This document shows positions 10,024 to 18,992 of a DNA stretch of 64,000 nt, in pieces (positions within the stretch are counted from its first letter, which is position 1; each line of letters starts with the position of its first letter). Source of the stretch: Bryobacteraceae bacterium (GTDB taxonomy: Bacteria > Acidobacteriota > Terriglobia > Bryobacterales > Bryobacteraceae). The translations under genes were made by a program, and so were the position numbers. The DNA lies in the NCBI GenBank assembly GCA_025056455.1, contig JANWVY010000007.1, forward strand, positions 165,387 through 229,386, written 5' to 3'. The notes under the pieces were generated by a model. It saw nothing but the letters and a program-made list of their open reading frames with translations. It searched no databases and was not told where the DNA came from.

Positions 10024-10070
10024 CATCAACTGACATCCATCCGCCCATCCGGGCGGGGTCCTCGTTGATG
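10024..10070 (+). promoter_or_regulatory. Structured leader element upstream of hfq-like gene
   Basis: There are two nested perfect inverted repeats. The outer arms are CATCAAC (10024-10030) and GTTGATG (10064-10070). The inner arms are CCGCCC (10041-10046) and GGGCGG (10051-10056) around the 4-base loop ATCC. The whole element ends 20 bases before the start codon and just before the AGAAGGAG ribosome site. It could be an autoregulatory site, since Hfq controls its own mRNA in some bacteria, or an mRNA-stability element. Function is inferred. Confidence 0.5.
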
Positions 10071-10090
10071 GTCAGAGAAGGAGTTCCGCC

Positions 10091-10384
10091 ATGGAGACGG
10101 CCAATCGAAGGCCAGTGCGTGTTGCTGCCACCGAAGCGAACAAATCGAAAACACAAAAAAAACCGGTTCCCCCCGATCAGACCAACGCGGAAAATTTTTA
10201 TTACGTCAAGCAGATGCAAGCGAAGACTCCTATGGTATTTCATCTTCGCGGTGGAGAAGTGATTCATGGCACCATTGAGTGGTATGACAAGGCCTGCCTC
10301 AAGGTGACCCGCACCGATGGTCCCAATCTGTTGATCTACAAGTGGGCGATCGTCTACATGTACAAAAACGAGGCGGCCAGCTAA
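10091..10384 (+). CDS. hfq: Hfq-like RNA chaperone (Sm-like protein)
   Basis: The protein has 97 residues. About 40 N-terminal residues are basic, Lys- and Pro-rich and probably disordered. An Sm-like fold follows from [18 protein letters not shown]. The Sm1-like part is [24 protein letters not shown], and the Sm2-like part is [13 protein letters not shown], matching the Hfq YKHAI signature with Trp in place of His. Hfq forms hexamers that pair small RNAs with mRNAs. The start ATG has a strong AGAAGGAG site 7 bases upstream. Its stop overlaps the convergent thioesterase stop. The changed His and basic N-terminal tail mark it as a divergent Hfq, so RNA preferences may differ from the enterobacterial protein. 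Confidence 0.75.
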   Translation: METANRRPVRVAATEANKSKTQKKPVPPDQTNAENFYYVKQMQAKTPMVFHLRGGEVIHGTIEWYDKACLKVTRTDGPNLLIYKWAIVYMYKNEAAS

Positions 10385-10896
10385 CGTTTGGCTCTGGCCT
10401 TTAATTCCAGGCGATATTTCCGCCGTTGCTCGGCTTTCTGCCAGCGGCGGATTTCATCCTCAGTTTCTGGGATCACGGGTGGCACGGCGACCCGACGGTT
10501 TTGTTCGTCGAGCGCCACAAAAGTTAGGTAAGCGGAACTGGTGTGGCGCACTTCACCCGTGCGTAAATTTTCCACCAGGACCTTTACTCCCACCTCCATG
10601 GAAGTGTGAAAGACGCGATTGACGCTAGCCTTGAGGATTACCTGCTCTCCGATATGGATGGGATAGAGGAAGGTCATGTGATCTACCGAGGCCGTCACCA
10701 CCGTCATGCGGGAATGACGCATCGCTGCCAGCGCTCCCGCAATGTCGACAAGGTGCATCACTCGCCCTCCGAGGAGGTTACCAAGCGGGTTGGCGTAAAT
10801 CGGCAAAGCCATTTCGGAAATCTCGGAAGCTGATTCGCGCACAAAGCGCCCGTGGGTTGGTAAATCCGTCTCTCGGTCACCGGCAGGAGGCACCAT
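10381..10896 (-). CDS. Hotdog-fold acyl-CoA thioesterase
   Basis: This is a 171-residue hotdog thioesterase of the YciA/BFIT group, which hydrolyses acyl-CoA to free acid and CoA. The core is [19 protein letters not shown], where the conserved N, GG and Asp of the active site are visible. A second block, [20 protein letters not shown], follows. The C-terminal tail is Arg/Lys-rich. The frame is open to 11178, but that part overlaps the divergent TPR gene and is not protein-like. ATG at 10896 ([11 protein letters not shown]) gives the family length. Only 26 bases separate it from the divergent TPR gene, so the promoters must overlap. Confidence 0.88.
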   Translation of the reverse strand: MVPPAGDRETDLPTHGRFVRESASEISEMALPIYANPLGNLLGGRVMHLVDIAGALAAMRHSRMTVVTASVDHMTFLYPIHIGEQVILKASVNRVFHTSMEVGVKVLVENLRTGEVRHTSSAYLTFVALDEQNRRVAVPPVIPETEDEIRRWQKAEQRRKYRLELKARAKR

Positions 10897-10922
10897 CGCG
10901 CGTATATTAGCATGGAGGGAGT

Positions 10923-11240
10923 ATGTCCATTGACCGGATTGAAGCTCTGCGAGCGCTCCTTGTCCAAGATCCCAAGAACAGCTTTGTCCGATATGGGCTG
11001 GCTCAGGCCTACGCTGGCGACGGGAGGTTGGAAGATGCCGTTTTGGTTTACCGCGAGCTCCTGGAGAGAGACCCAAGCTACGTCGCGGCCTACTTTCATC
11101 TCGGCCAAACGCTCGAGAAGCTGAGCCGGCTCGATGAGGCTCGGGAAGTCTATCTTCGGGGTCTTGACGCTTGCACACAAAAGGGCGATTTCCACACCCG
11201 AAGTGAGATTCAGGCGGCTTTGGATTTGCTGCCGGCCTAG
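10923..11240 (+). CDS. Small TPR-repeat protein
   Basis: This 105-residue, wholly helical protein has two or three tetratricopeptide repeats: ALRALLVQDPKNSFVRYGLA, then DAVLVYRELLERDPSYVAAY, then EKLSRLDEAREVYLRGL. TPRs are protein-protein interaction scaffolds. There is no signal peptide, so it is probably cytoplasmic. GGAGGGA ends 2 bases before the ATG, which is unusually close. The next gene begins 9 bases after the stop, so they are likely translated from one mRNA. Partner unknown. Confidence 0.75.
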   Translation: MSIDRIEALRALLVQDPKNSFVRYGLAQAYAGDGRLEDAVLVYRELLERDPSYVAAYFHLGQTLEKLSRLDEAREVYLRGLDACTQKGDFHTRSEIQAALDLLPA

Positions 11241-11249
11241 AATTCCCTC

Positions 11250-12341
11250 ATGTTTAGTTCTGCCCTCTTGTTGACATCGATCCTTGGCGGGCAACCCCTG
11301 GTTTCGCAAGCAGGAAAGGATTGGGGGGTCGAGCACACAAGCTACCAGGACCCAGTATCGGGCCTTCGCATTACTGAGATCACCGGGCCCCGCGCAAAGT
11401 CAACCAATCTCTACTATCACTTCTCAAACTTTACGGCGGATGACTCCAGCATCATCTTTGCTTCGGATCGGGGCCAAGGCCAACAAATCTTTCGCTACGA
11501 GGTGGCGACGGGGCGACTGGTCCAGCTCACTGCGGACCCCCGCACCTTAGCCACCACGGCCTGTCCTGATCCGGGCGACTCGAACGCCGTGTATTACTTT
11601 CGTGGTCCGGACCTGATGAAGGTGTCGCTTACGGGCGTCAGCCAGAAAATCGCCACCATCCCGGCCGTTCAAGGCAGTTTGCAGCAGCCCACGATGAGCG
11701 GCGACAGAAAATACCTGACCACGGCTTTTCAACGAGACGCTCAAACTTGGGAAATCGGACTCGTTACGCTCGACACAGGCGCCTACCGTACCGTGATTCG
11801 CCAGGGTTTTCGCATCGGCCACGTACAACACAGTCCCACCGATCCGCTGATCTTTTATGTCTGGGAGACAGGGGGCTATGCTCCTCAGCGCTCCTGGATT
11901 GTCAACACCGATGGAACAGGAAACCGCCCTTTTTATTACCGCACCGATCCCAAGACTTGGTTTACTCCCCTCAAAGAGTGGGTAACGCATGAGGCCTGGG
12001 TGCCAAAGTCGGGGGAAATGACCATGATCATCGACCGCGTCGGAGTGATTCTCGTCAACAAACAGGGCCAGGCTCGGATGCTCAAAGAAGGCCACTTCTG
12101 GCATGCGGCGGCTTCACCCGATGGCCGCCGCGTCGTGCTTGATGATGCGCAAGGGAGGCTGTGGCTGCTCGAGGTGGCTACTGGCAATTTGATCCTTCTT
12201 GCGACGGGACTGCGCGATGGAGACCGCTCGGTGCATCCCCACCCCTCTTTTAACCGCGCGGGGAATCGCGTCTTTTTCAATTCTGGACGCTCGCATTCCA
12301 CCGTCGCCCTGATTTCGCTCGAGGGAACACCAACGCGTTGA
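11250..12341 (+). CDS. Exported oligogalacturonate-lyase-like beta-propeller
   Basis: The protein has 363 residues and a short signal peptide (MFSSALLLTSILGGQPLVSQA). A propeller of WD40/PD40-like blades follows (FTADDSSIIFASDRGQGQQI, later AASPDGRRVVLDDAQGRLWLL). The segment around residues 190-260 contains HVQHSPTDPLIFY, then ETGGYAPQRSWIVNTDGTG, then WVTHEAWVPKSG. This resembles polysaccharide lyase family 22 (oligogalacturonate lyase), including the conserved HVQ and H-E-x-W motifs. That family cleaves unsaturated oligogalacturonides in pectin breakdown. The substrate assignment is by resemblance only. A generic TolB-like propeller is the alternative. Confidence 0.72.
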   Translation: MFSSALLLTSILGGQPLVSQAGKDWGVEHTSYQDPVSGLRITEITGPRAKSTNLYYHFSNFTADDSSIIFASDRGQGQQIFRYEVATGRLVQLTADPRTLATTACPDPGDSNAVYYFRGPDLMKVSLTGVSQKIATIPAVQGSLQQPTMSGDRKYLTTAFQRDAQTWEIGLVTLDTGAYRTVIRQGFRIGHVQHSPTDPLIFYVWETGGYAPQRSWIVNTDGTGNRPFYYRTDPKTWFTPLKEWVTHEAWVPKSGEMTMIIDRVGVILVNKQGQARMLKEGHFWHAAASPDGRRVVLDDAQGRLWLLEVATGNLILLATGLRDGDRSVHPHPSFNRAGNRVFFNSGRSHSTVALISLEGTPTR

Positions 12342-12562
12342 CTTTTCAGACCGCGCTGGCAGCCTCACGCTCGGACGGCCAAACTGGCCCGGGTTATCGT
12401 TCCAGGCCCCTGTGCGCGGGTTGTCAACCTCCTACGCGCCCGTGGATCGGGCCGCCAGCCGGGGGAATTCAGCCGTCAGGGGCCAGCAATAGTACTTCAA
12501 ACCACAAAGTTGGCTCCTGCCCCTAAACCTTTCCATCGTACTTGCCGATCACCCGAGCGGAT

Positions 12563-13027
12563 ATGGAATCTCTCATTTGGATCCTCCTGCCCGTATTTGT
12601 TGCTGCGGGCTCGGCGCTGCTGTCGTTCTACATTATGCAAGCCCGTCTGGAAGTTGCCGTCGCGCAAGAGCGCGCGCTGCTGCTCGAAGCGCAGGCTACG
12701 ATCGCGTCGCAACAAAAAATTATGGAAGAACGCATTCGTGCTGCTGAGGAATCCATCCGGAGAGAAGCACTGAATGAGTTCCTCGCCGATTTTCGGGTAG
12801 AAGAGAGACACTATACGCGAGAAAGTAAGTCCCTGTTTGGAAACAAGAAGTGCATGGTTCTCCAAGAGAGGCTCTTTTTCCGCAACTTGCCTCTGTCCAA
12901 CTGGGTGGAGCACGAGCTCACAGTTGAAGAGGGCAGTGATATTGCTCAGCTAGCCAAAGCTTGCTCGATCTTCTCTGCCAAGGCGCTAGCCGAAAACGGG
13001 CACAATGGAAAGCTGCTAATCTCCTGA
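12563..13027 (+). CDS. Membrane-anchored coiled-coil protein of unknown function
   Basis: I do not recognise this 154-residue protein. One N-terminal membrane helix (IWILLPVFVAAGSALLSFYIM) is followed by an Ala/Glu-rich coiled coil (about residues 25-70). A mixed region follows with KSLFGNKKCMVLQERLFFRN and NWVEHELTVEEGSDI. The N-terminal half resembles the anchor of RmuC-type proteins, but no nuclease domain follows. A TTG start 21 bases upstream (12542) is possible. Neither start has a clear ribosome site. About 200 bases separate it from the upstream gene, and nothing definite is visible there. Confidence 0.6.
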   Translation: MESLIWILLPVFVAAGSALLSFYIMQARLEVAVAQERALLLEAQATIASQQKIMEERIRAAEESIRREALNEFLADFRVEERHYTRESKSLFGNKKCMVLQERLFFRNLPLSNWVEHELTVEEGSDIAQLAKACSIFSAKALAENGHNGKLLIS

Positions 13028-13286
13028 CACGAGAGGATCTGGGTCGGCTCAGCGGGCAGATTAGCTCGCCAGGCGGGCAGGTAGGGACAAAGGCCTTGGC
13101 TGTGTGCAAGGCGGAATCCGCGCCGGGAAAGTCGGCTCGGTCGGCGAAGGGCTTCCGGCTGATTTCAGTCGCGTGAATCGTTTTCCCTCACTAGGTTTGC
13201 TTTTCCCCTTTCAACTCCTCACTGGCCGCGGGCGGAGTCGGGCTTCTTGCTCCCAGCTGAGAACTTGAGCCGCTATTATCAACATC

Positions 13287-15905
13287 ATGGCCCGAGCGCT
13301 AAAAGTTGTGGGGGGAGCCGCGGCAGCGCTCCTGTTGGCAGGCGGCGTTTTTTTTCTGCTGGTCGATCCGAATCAGTTCCGGGGAACAATCCAAAGTCAA
13401 CTGGAGAAGTTGCTCCAACGAAGAGTATCTCTTGGAGCTATGAAGCTGCGGATTTTTCCGCTTTCAATCGCTGTCGAAGACGTTTCCATCGCCTCTTCGA
13501 AGACCCTTGCTGAGACGCGGCCGCTCCTCACCGCAAAGCAAGTGCTGGTGAGAGTCGACCTTCTTGCTCTCCTCAAAAAGCAGGTTCAAATTGAGTCCTT
13601 ACATGTGGTCGAGCCCGTGCTAGAGCTCGTGAAGCTTCCCTCAGGCGCCTGGAATTTCAGCCAGGAAAAGGAGCAAACCCGGCCCCCCGGTCCGACGGCT
13701 CAAATCCGGCTCGCCGATCTGAAACTCATTAACGGCAGGGTTGGCATCACTGATCTGGCGGCCAGAAAGCCGCGAGAGGAATACCAAGGCATCGATGTGG
13801 AGCTCTCCCACTTTGCTTTCAACCAGCCCTTTCGAGCCGAGCTAACCATGCATCTGCCGCAGAAAATCGACCTGCAAACAAAGCTCGAGGCAAGCTACAT
13901 CGATGACCGCGAAGAGCTTCTCGTTCATCAGGCCGGTATCCGGCTGGGGGGGTTGGCAATTGTGGCCAGCGGTCGCTTGCTTGCGGGTTCAACGCCCGCC
14001 ACGCTCGACTTCAAACTGAATACCAAAAACTCCTCGATCCGCGAACTCGCCGCTGTCGCGGCCGCCTTCGGAACTGCTTTCTCGCCAGACATGAAGGTGG
14101 AAGGAAAACTCGATGCCGAGCTTACAGTGGCAGGCGAAGTCAGCCGGCCCGTTCTCAATGGCCAAATTGGCTTGAAACAAATGGTGATCAGCCGCCGGGG
14201 TTGGAAACAACCGGTTCGCATCCCGCTTGTGGAGATGCGCCTTCAACCCGAAGCGATTAGCGCGCCGAGCTTTGCCATTGAATCCGGCAACACCCGGCTC
14301 CAAGCGCAGGCCAAGATCTCGGACTATCGCGCCGGGAACGCGCTGCTTGAAGCTGCGCTGCGAACGACAAATGCCGATCTTGGCGAGCTGTTGAATGTAG
14401 CTACGGCCTATGGCTTCCGTCCCGCCGGCGGAGTAAAGGCTCAGGGGGAGGTTTCAATCGACTTCCGAATGCGAGCCCGGTATAAGACTTCAGCACCTTG
14501 GGATTACTCAGGGACGGCAAGGCTGCGGAACAGCTCCTTGCTCGTACCGGAGCTGGAACAACCTCTCAAGATTTCCCAGGCCGACGTGCGGTTTGAGGAG
14601 GAAGGCGCTGTCATCGAGAATCTGATGTGCTCGCTCGGTTCGAGCCGTTTACAAGGATCGCTGAGCGTGCGGAATTTTTCTTCTCCCGATCTGAGATTTC
14701 AGGCGGAGATCGACCAAGTCAAGTTGGAGGAGCTGTCCCGTCTCTGGAAGGCGAGTTCTAGCCAACCCGAAGCTCCCGCAGAAAACCCTACAATCCAGCG
14801 TGCCTGGACGGCTCGAGGAGCGCTCTCTCTCGGGAAGCTAGCCTACGAATCGCTGGTTCTTCACCGCCTCCGCTCGGAGGTGATTTGGGAGGGTGAACGG
14901 CTGCTCTTGGATCCTGTCACTGCAGAGCTTTTTGGGGGCCAGCAGACCGGCACAATTCGGGTCGACTTGGGGAGTAAGCCGTGGAAATACTCGCTACAAG
15001 TGAAGATGAACCAGGTGGACGCCAGCCAGTTACTCGCATCGGCGACGCCTTTGCGCCACGTGCTGACGGGCAGTTTTGCCGGCGAGGCTGACCTGTCTTT
15101 TTCTCCCAAACCGGGCGAATTCCTTACGCAGAGCATGAACGGCACGCTTCAAATTCGACTCGCTGACGGCAAGCTACTTGGCGTAAACATCTTGAACGAA
15201 ATGGCGCGCCTTGCCAATCTCTTGGGCTACCGCAAACATCCCGAGCTGGTCACGAACTTCTTAAAATTCGCAAGCTCCATGAGGATCGAAAACGGCGTGG
15301 CTCACTGCGACAGCCTTCTCATGGAGTTTGACGGGGGCACGCTCGGTGGGTCCGGAATCTTGAATCTGGTTGATCAGTCGCTTCAGCTGAAACTCACAAC
15401 GGTGCTGGCGAAGGCGATTAGTGATCAGTTTTCGTCCAACAAGATTGGTGGCTTGCTGACTTCGGCTCTGCAAAACGCCAAAGGTGAACTTGTGATTCCA
15501 TCTGTGGTTTCGGGCACGGCGCCAAAACCGGTGTTTGCTCCCGACGCCAAGGAGATTGCCCGCATGCGTGCCGAGGGCGTGCTGCCCGTGGGGAAAGATC
15601 CTGCCACGGCAGTCGGAAACGTCGGTAGCGCCATTGAGGCTGGGCGGAGAAAAAATGTGCAGGGGGTTTTCGACGCGATCGCCGGCCGGAAGAGGCAGGA
15701 AACGGCGTCAGATGCATCGAACTCCAGCTCCAGTCCTGCGCCAGTGCCGAGTGGCGATCGGCCGGCGGGATCTCTTCCGGCCACTACCGAGGCGTCAGAG
15801 GCCCCTCCGCCTGGCCCTGCTCCCGAGGCCGGCCAAACGGCGCCTCCAGAGAAAAAGAAGGGATTGGGGGAGAGTTTACTTGAACTGTTTCGAAAGAAAA
15901 AATAG
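13287..15905 (+). CDS. AsmA-family envelope protein
   Basis: This 872-residue protein has an N-terminal membrane helix (about residues 7-26) and the classic AsmA opening: VDPNQFRGTIQSQLEKLLQR, RRVSLGAMKLRIFPLSIAVE and ITDL-type repeats of beta strand. A C-terminal AsmA_2-like region (about 600-740) contains LTGSFAGEADLSFSPKPG and QSMNGTLQIRLADGKLLGVN. The last 80 residues are Pro/Ala-rich and disordered, ending in a Lys/Arg cluster. AsmA-like proteins (with TamB and YhdP) form long beta grooves between inner and outer membranes and are linked to lipid transport and outer-membrane homeostasis. It stands alone, with 259 bases of featureless sequence upstream, and converges on the BtpA gene. Confidence 0.88.
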   Translation: MARALKVVGGAAAALLLAGGVFFLLVDPNQFRGTIQSQLEKLLQRRVSLGAMKLRIFPLSIAVEDVSIASSKTLAETRPLLTAKQVLVRVDLLALLKKQVQIESLHVVEPVLELVKLPSGAWNFSQEKEQTRPPGPTAQIRLADLKLINGRVGITDLAARKPREEYQGIDVELSHFAFNQPFRAELTMHLPQKIDLQTKLEASYIDDREELLVHQAGIRLGGLAIVASGRLLAGSTPATLDFKLNTKNSSIRELAAVAAAFGTAFSPDMKVEGKLDAELTVAGEVSRPVLNGQIGLKQMVISRRGWKQPVRIPLVEMRLQPEAISAPSFAIESGNTRLQAQAKISDYRAGNALLEAALRTTNADLGELLNVATAYGFRPAGGVKAQGEVSIDFRMRARYKTSAPWDYSGTARLRNSSLLVPELEQPLKISQADVRFEEEGAVIENLMCSLGSSRLQGSLSVRNFSSPDLRFQAEIDQVKLEELSRLWKASSSQPEAPAENPTIQRAWTARGALSLGKLAYESLVLHRLRSEVIWEGERLLLDPVTAELFGGQQTGTIRVDLGSKPWKYSLQVKMNQVDASQLLASATPLRHVLTGSFAGEADLSFSPKPGEFLTQSMNGTLQIRLADGKLLGVNILNEMARLANLLGYRKHPELVTNFLKFASSMRIENGVAHCDSLLMEFDGGTLGGSGILNLVDQSLQLKLTTVLAKAISDQFSSNKIGGLLTSALQNAKGELVIPSVVSGTAPKPVFAPDAKEIARMRAEGVLPVGKDPATAVGNVGSAIEAGRRKNVQGVFDAIAGRKRQETASDASNSSSSPAPVPSGDRPAGSLPATTEASEAPPPGPAPEAGQTAPPEKKKGLGESLLELFRKKK

Positions 15906-15910
15906 CTAGG

Positions 15911-16705
15911 CTATGAACCTCGCGCAGCCAGCCGCAGACGCTGTACCCGCTCCAAGGCCACGGGGGCATGGCAAACGCCCGCTTCCTTCAGGTAGGTGCC
16001 GATGATCACGCCGTCCGCAACGGCGAGAAATTTCGCCACGTTGCCTTCGTTCACTCCGCTGCCAACAAAAACCGGGGTTTGACCAGCAGCTTTTTTGGCC
16101 CGCTCCAGCCATTCGAGCGGCGCCGCCTTACCGGTTGCAGGGCCCGTGATGATGATGCCATCTGCCAGACCACGGTGGATGGTGTCTTCGATCTCTTCTT
16201 CTAGGGGTCGGTCGGCCAGTGCTGCGGAGTGCTTGACGGCTACATCCGCTAAAATCGCGACTTGCGCGCGCAACAACAGTCGATCGCGTGTAATTTCGTG
16301 CGCATTCCCTTCCAGGATTCCTTGATCGGTCAGGCGCGCGCCCGTCAGGATGTTGACCCGCACGAAGTCAGCCTGCACCGCAGCAGCGATGGCCATGGCG
16401 CTCCTGCCGTCGTTGCGTAAAACATTCACGCCGAGTGGTAAGCGATGTCGCTGGCGAACCGTGAAGGCGAGAGCCGTTAAGAAAGCCACGGTGTGGGGCG
16501 GAACTTGATGAGGATAAAAAGGCACATCGCCAAAATTCTCCACCAGCAGCCCATCGACGCCGCCTTCGACGAGCGTGTCCGCGTCACGGATGACCCAGTT
16601 GAAGATTTCCTCGAAATTGAGTTGATTGCGGGGCGAACCAGGCAACGCGGGGACGTGCAACATTCCAATGACCGGCTTTTGCGCGCAGAATGATGCCCAA
16701 TTCAT
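15911..16705 (-). CDS. BtpA/SgcQ-family TIM-barrel protein
   Basis: The protein has 264 residues. It starts with KPVIGMLHVPALPGSP, the BtpA signature. Typical blocks follow: GGVDGLLVENFGDVPF, LPLGVNVLRNDGRSAMAIA, FVRVNILTGARLTDQGILEG and GVIIGTYLKEAG. The frame is open to 16828, but ATG at 16705 (MNWASFCAQ) gives the normal family start; the upstream residues look random. BtpA was named for photosystem I biogenesis in cyanobacteria, but the wider family occurs in non-phototrophs and is probably enzymatic, with a phosphate-binding barrel. The substrate is unknown. It converges on asmA with 5 bases between stops. Confidence 0.85.
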   Translation of the reverse strand: MNWASFCAQKPVIGMLHVPALPGSPRNQLNFEEIFNWVIRDADTLVEGGVDGLLVENFGDVPFYPHQVPPHTVAFLTALAFTVRQRHRLPLGVNVLRNDGRSAMAIAAAVQADFVRVNILTGARLTDQGILEGNAHEITRDRLLLRAQVAILADVAVKHSAALADRPLEEEIEDTIHRGLADGIIITGPATGKAAPLEWLERAKKAAGQTPVFVGSGVNEGNVAKFLAVADGVIIGTYLKEAGVCHAPVALERVQRLRLAARGS

Positions 16706-17837
16706 GAATTCTGAGGATAGCGAAGGCAGTGAGTCTCGTTGTGAGCGGGAGGAAGCGGTTGGCTTTACCGTGTGAGTGCTTGCTGGGGCGGCCGTGTTCC
16801 GAGTCTCAGTGCCCCGCTGGCGGGCCATGCTCCTCAGCTTGGTGTCCGCGAGGCGGTTTTCGCCACGGTTGATTTAGGATGTTCCCTTGCCGCCCAGCGG
16901 CGAAGGAACCAAAGCTAATGCTTTCGGCCTTGGATGCCCTGGGCGAGAGCCTCGAGCTTGTCTGCTTCTTGCTTGAGGCATTCCGGCGCAACCGAACCAT
17001 GTGCGCCCGGAATAGTGAGCAAGCGCAACAAGCTCATTTGGAAACCGACGTGATTGGTAACTTCACGCTGTGCTTGCGTCATTGCATGTATCTGATCGGT
17101 CAACAACAGAAAAACTGTAGGCCCAGCTTGCCTACGCAAGCTGTTCGTGCCGAACATTCCGCTTGTGTGCAGTTGACTGTAGAAAGCGCGGGCGACGCTC
17201 GGAAAGAGCCGGTTGGGTGGGAATCTGGGAACAACTTCGGTGGGTCAAACGCGGATGGCAATCAGTGGTTTGCGAGACGGGAGGAACAACCTTAGGCCCC
17301 TCGTTCCAGCCATCGCCCTTCTTCCTACGTGTCGTCCTCGTGCAGGCCGCATGCCAAACGCCATTTGCCTCATCTTCAAACACTTCCGCCTGGAGCCCAG
17401 CGGGCCAGCAGCTTTTTCGTGTTTCGGGGTGAAACAACCCGTCTGTTGTGTTCCGTTTCGAAACTCCCCCGCGAATTCCCTCGCGACCGCTGAGTTCCTT
17501 TGCCTGGCTGGTTGAAGCCAGAAGGCGGCAGTTGAGGACCTGGTTGGGTGGGTCGTCGCTGGAATGCAGTTGGTGGGATGCGAGGCGAGTTTCTCGAGCA
17601 GGAAGTTTCCGTAGGGTGCAACCTTTGGTCCTCAGTATTCGCCGCCGTTCGAGTTCACCTTTTGGAACTCCAGCCTCTGTTGCAAGGCTTCACGAAGTAA
17701 GGCGAAAACCTGAGACGAAATCCGTCAAACAACGGAGCTAATTTCCCCATCAGCCCCTTGTCCGCGCGGTGGCTGAACTCTCGTTCCGCTGTCATGCCGC
17801 GCTTGCAAGCTCGCTTTGTCTGCGATTTGATGGTGTC
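16706..17837. other. Gene-poor stretch of about 1.1 kb
   Basis: No frame here has a recognisable product, good ribosome site and matching length together. An 80-codon minus-strand frame (16915-17157) is open, but its first codons overlap the hairpins at 17110-17156. I do not call it a gene. No tandem repeat or mobile-element remnant is visible in 17160-17770. Confidence 0.45.
17110..17156 (-). promoter_or_regulatory. Nested, mutually exclusive hairpins with T-run
   Basis: Read on the minus strand there are three perfect hairpins in a row. First is TGTTCG-GCA-CGAACA (17156-17142). Second is AGCTTGC-GTAG-GCAAGCT (17142-17125). Third is GTAGGC-AAGCTGG-GCCTAC (17135-17117), which shares bases with the second and is followed by AG and five T (17114-17110). 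The second and third cannot form together, and the third looks like a short intrinsic terminator. The layout resembles a transcription attenuator. No clear regulated gene follows closely; the BtpA start is 400 bases downstream. Confidence 0.4.
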
Positions 17838-18992
17838 ATGTTTGGGATGTCTCACCGAATTTCTCGCCGGCGATTCTTCGCGTGGGGGGCTCTTGCTCCC
17901 AGTTTGATGCGGGCCAAAGAACCGGCTTCCTACTGGGTCTACTTGGGCACTTACACGAGAAAAGCGTCCAAGGGGATTTATGTGGCCCGGCTGGAAGCAA
18001 CCGCTGGCCGCCTGACCGCAGCAGAACTAGCTGCAGAGAGCTCCAATCCCTCTTTTCTCGCCATTCATCCTCAGCGTCCTTTTTTGTACGCCGTCAACGA
18101 AGCGCCTGGATCCAACAGCAAAGAGGGCTTGGTGACAGCATTTTCGATTGACAAAGCGACTGGAAAGTTGACGAAGCTGAACTCCGTGTCCTCCAAAGGG
18201 GAAGGGCCTTGTCATCTGAGTGTGGACCGAACCGGTCGCGCCGTTGTTGTCGCCAACTATGGTTCGGGCAGCACCTCCGCTCTTCGTATCCAAGCGGACG
18301 GTTCGCTTGCCGAGGGTGCGGGATTCATCCAGCATCAGGGTTCTTCGGTGAATCCGCAACGGCAACGCGGCCCGCACGCGCATTCCGCGAATATCTCCCC
18401 AGACAATCGATTCGTTGTGGTGGCGGATTTGGGCTTGGATCGGGTTCTTGTCTACCGCTTGGATCCGGCCAACGCGGGGCTCACACCGAACGACCCCCCC
18501 TACATCTCGGTGAAACCGGGTTCCGGCCCTCGTCATTTCACATTCCATCCGAAGGGTAAATTCGCTTACGTGATTAATGAACTGGCTTCGACCGTGACTG
18601 CCTTCCGCTGGAATTCGAGCCGCGGCTCGTTCACTGAGCTTGAGACGGTTTCGACGCTTCCGCCTGGGGTCCAAATTGAGAACACGACAGCGGAAGTTGT
18701 GGCGCATCCGAATGGAAAATTCTTGTACGGCTCCAATCGAGGACACAACAGCATCGCAGTGTTTTCAATTGATCCGGGAAAGGGAACCCTGAAGCTCGTT
18801 GGCAATGTTCCGACTCAGGGAGAGATCCCGCGAAATTTCGCCATTGAGCCAGGAGGGCGATGGTTGCTGGTGGCCAATCAAAACAGCGATTCGGTCGTGT
18901 TATTCCGGATCAATCCCGACAACGGGATGCTCACCCACCAGCAGACCATCGAGGCGCCGACGCCCGTGTGCGTCCGTTTTGTGGCGGTTTAA
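17838..18992 (+). CDS. Tat-exported lactonase-family beta-propeller
   Basis: The protein has 384 residues. The start ATG at 17838 leads into a Tat-type signal (SRRRFFAWGALAPSLMRA). The mature part is a seven-bladed propeller of the lactonase (6-phosphogluconolactonase-like) family: YLGTYTRKASKGIYVARL, LAIHPQRPFLYAVNE, GEGPCHLSVDRTGR, GPRHFTFHPKGKFAYVINE and IPRNFAIEPGGRWLLVANQ. Cytoplasmic members hydrolyse 6-phosphogluconolactone. Export suggests this one acts on another lactone or sugar derivative outside the cytoplasm (inference). Its last 4 bases overlap the convergent CheW-like gene. Confidence 0.88.
   Translation: MFGMSHRISRRRFFAWGALAPSLMRAKEPASYWVYLGTYTRKASKGIYVARLEATAGRLTAAELAAESSNPSFLAIHPQRPFLYAVNEAPGSNSKEGLVTAFSIDKATGKLTKLNSVSSKGEGPCHLSVDRTGRAVVVANYGSGSTSALRIQADGSLAEGAGFIQHQGSSVNPQRQRGPHAHSANISPDNRFVVVADLGLDRVLVYRLDPANAGLTPNDPPYISVKPGSGPRHFTFHPKGKFAYVINELASTVTAFRWNSSRGSFTELETVSTLPPGVQIENTTAEVVAHPNGKFLYGSNRGHNSIAVFSIDPGKGTLKLVGNVPTQGEIPRNFAIEPGGRWLLVANQNSDSVVLFRINPDNGMLTHQQTIEAPTPVCVRFVAV

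Larger units (their letters stand above)
9597..10090. other. Long divergent intergenic region between receptor and hfq
   Basis: This stretch of about 490 bases separates the divergent receptor and hfq-like genes. No convincing protein frame is present: short frames on both strands have no ribosome site or recognisable sequence. The right half holds a candidate promoter and a structured hfq leader, listed separately. I see nothing definite in 9600-9950. Confidence 0.5.

Noticed and set aside
12342..12541. Possible structured RNA with GGGGCCAGC and its partial complement.
   Set aside because: The pairing is imperfect and I know no RNA family that it matches.
15902..15914. ATAGC-TAG-GCTAT as a bidirectional terminator between asmA and the BtpA gene.
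   Set aside because: A 5-base AT-rich stem with a 3-base loop is too weak; the symmetry partly reflects two opposing stop codons.
16915..17157. An 80-codon minus-strand frame (MFGTNSLRRQAG...).
   Set aside because: Its first 16 codons coincide with the three perfect hairpins, it has no ribosome site, and I recognise no family. The sequence bias is better explained by the structured element.
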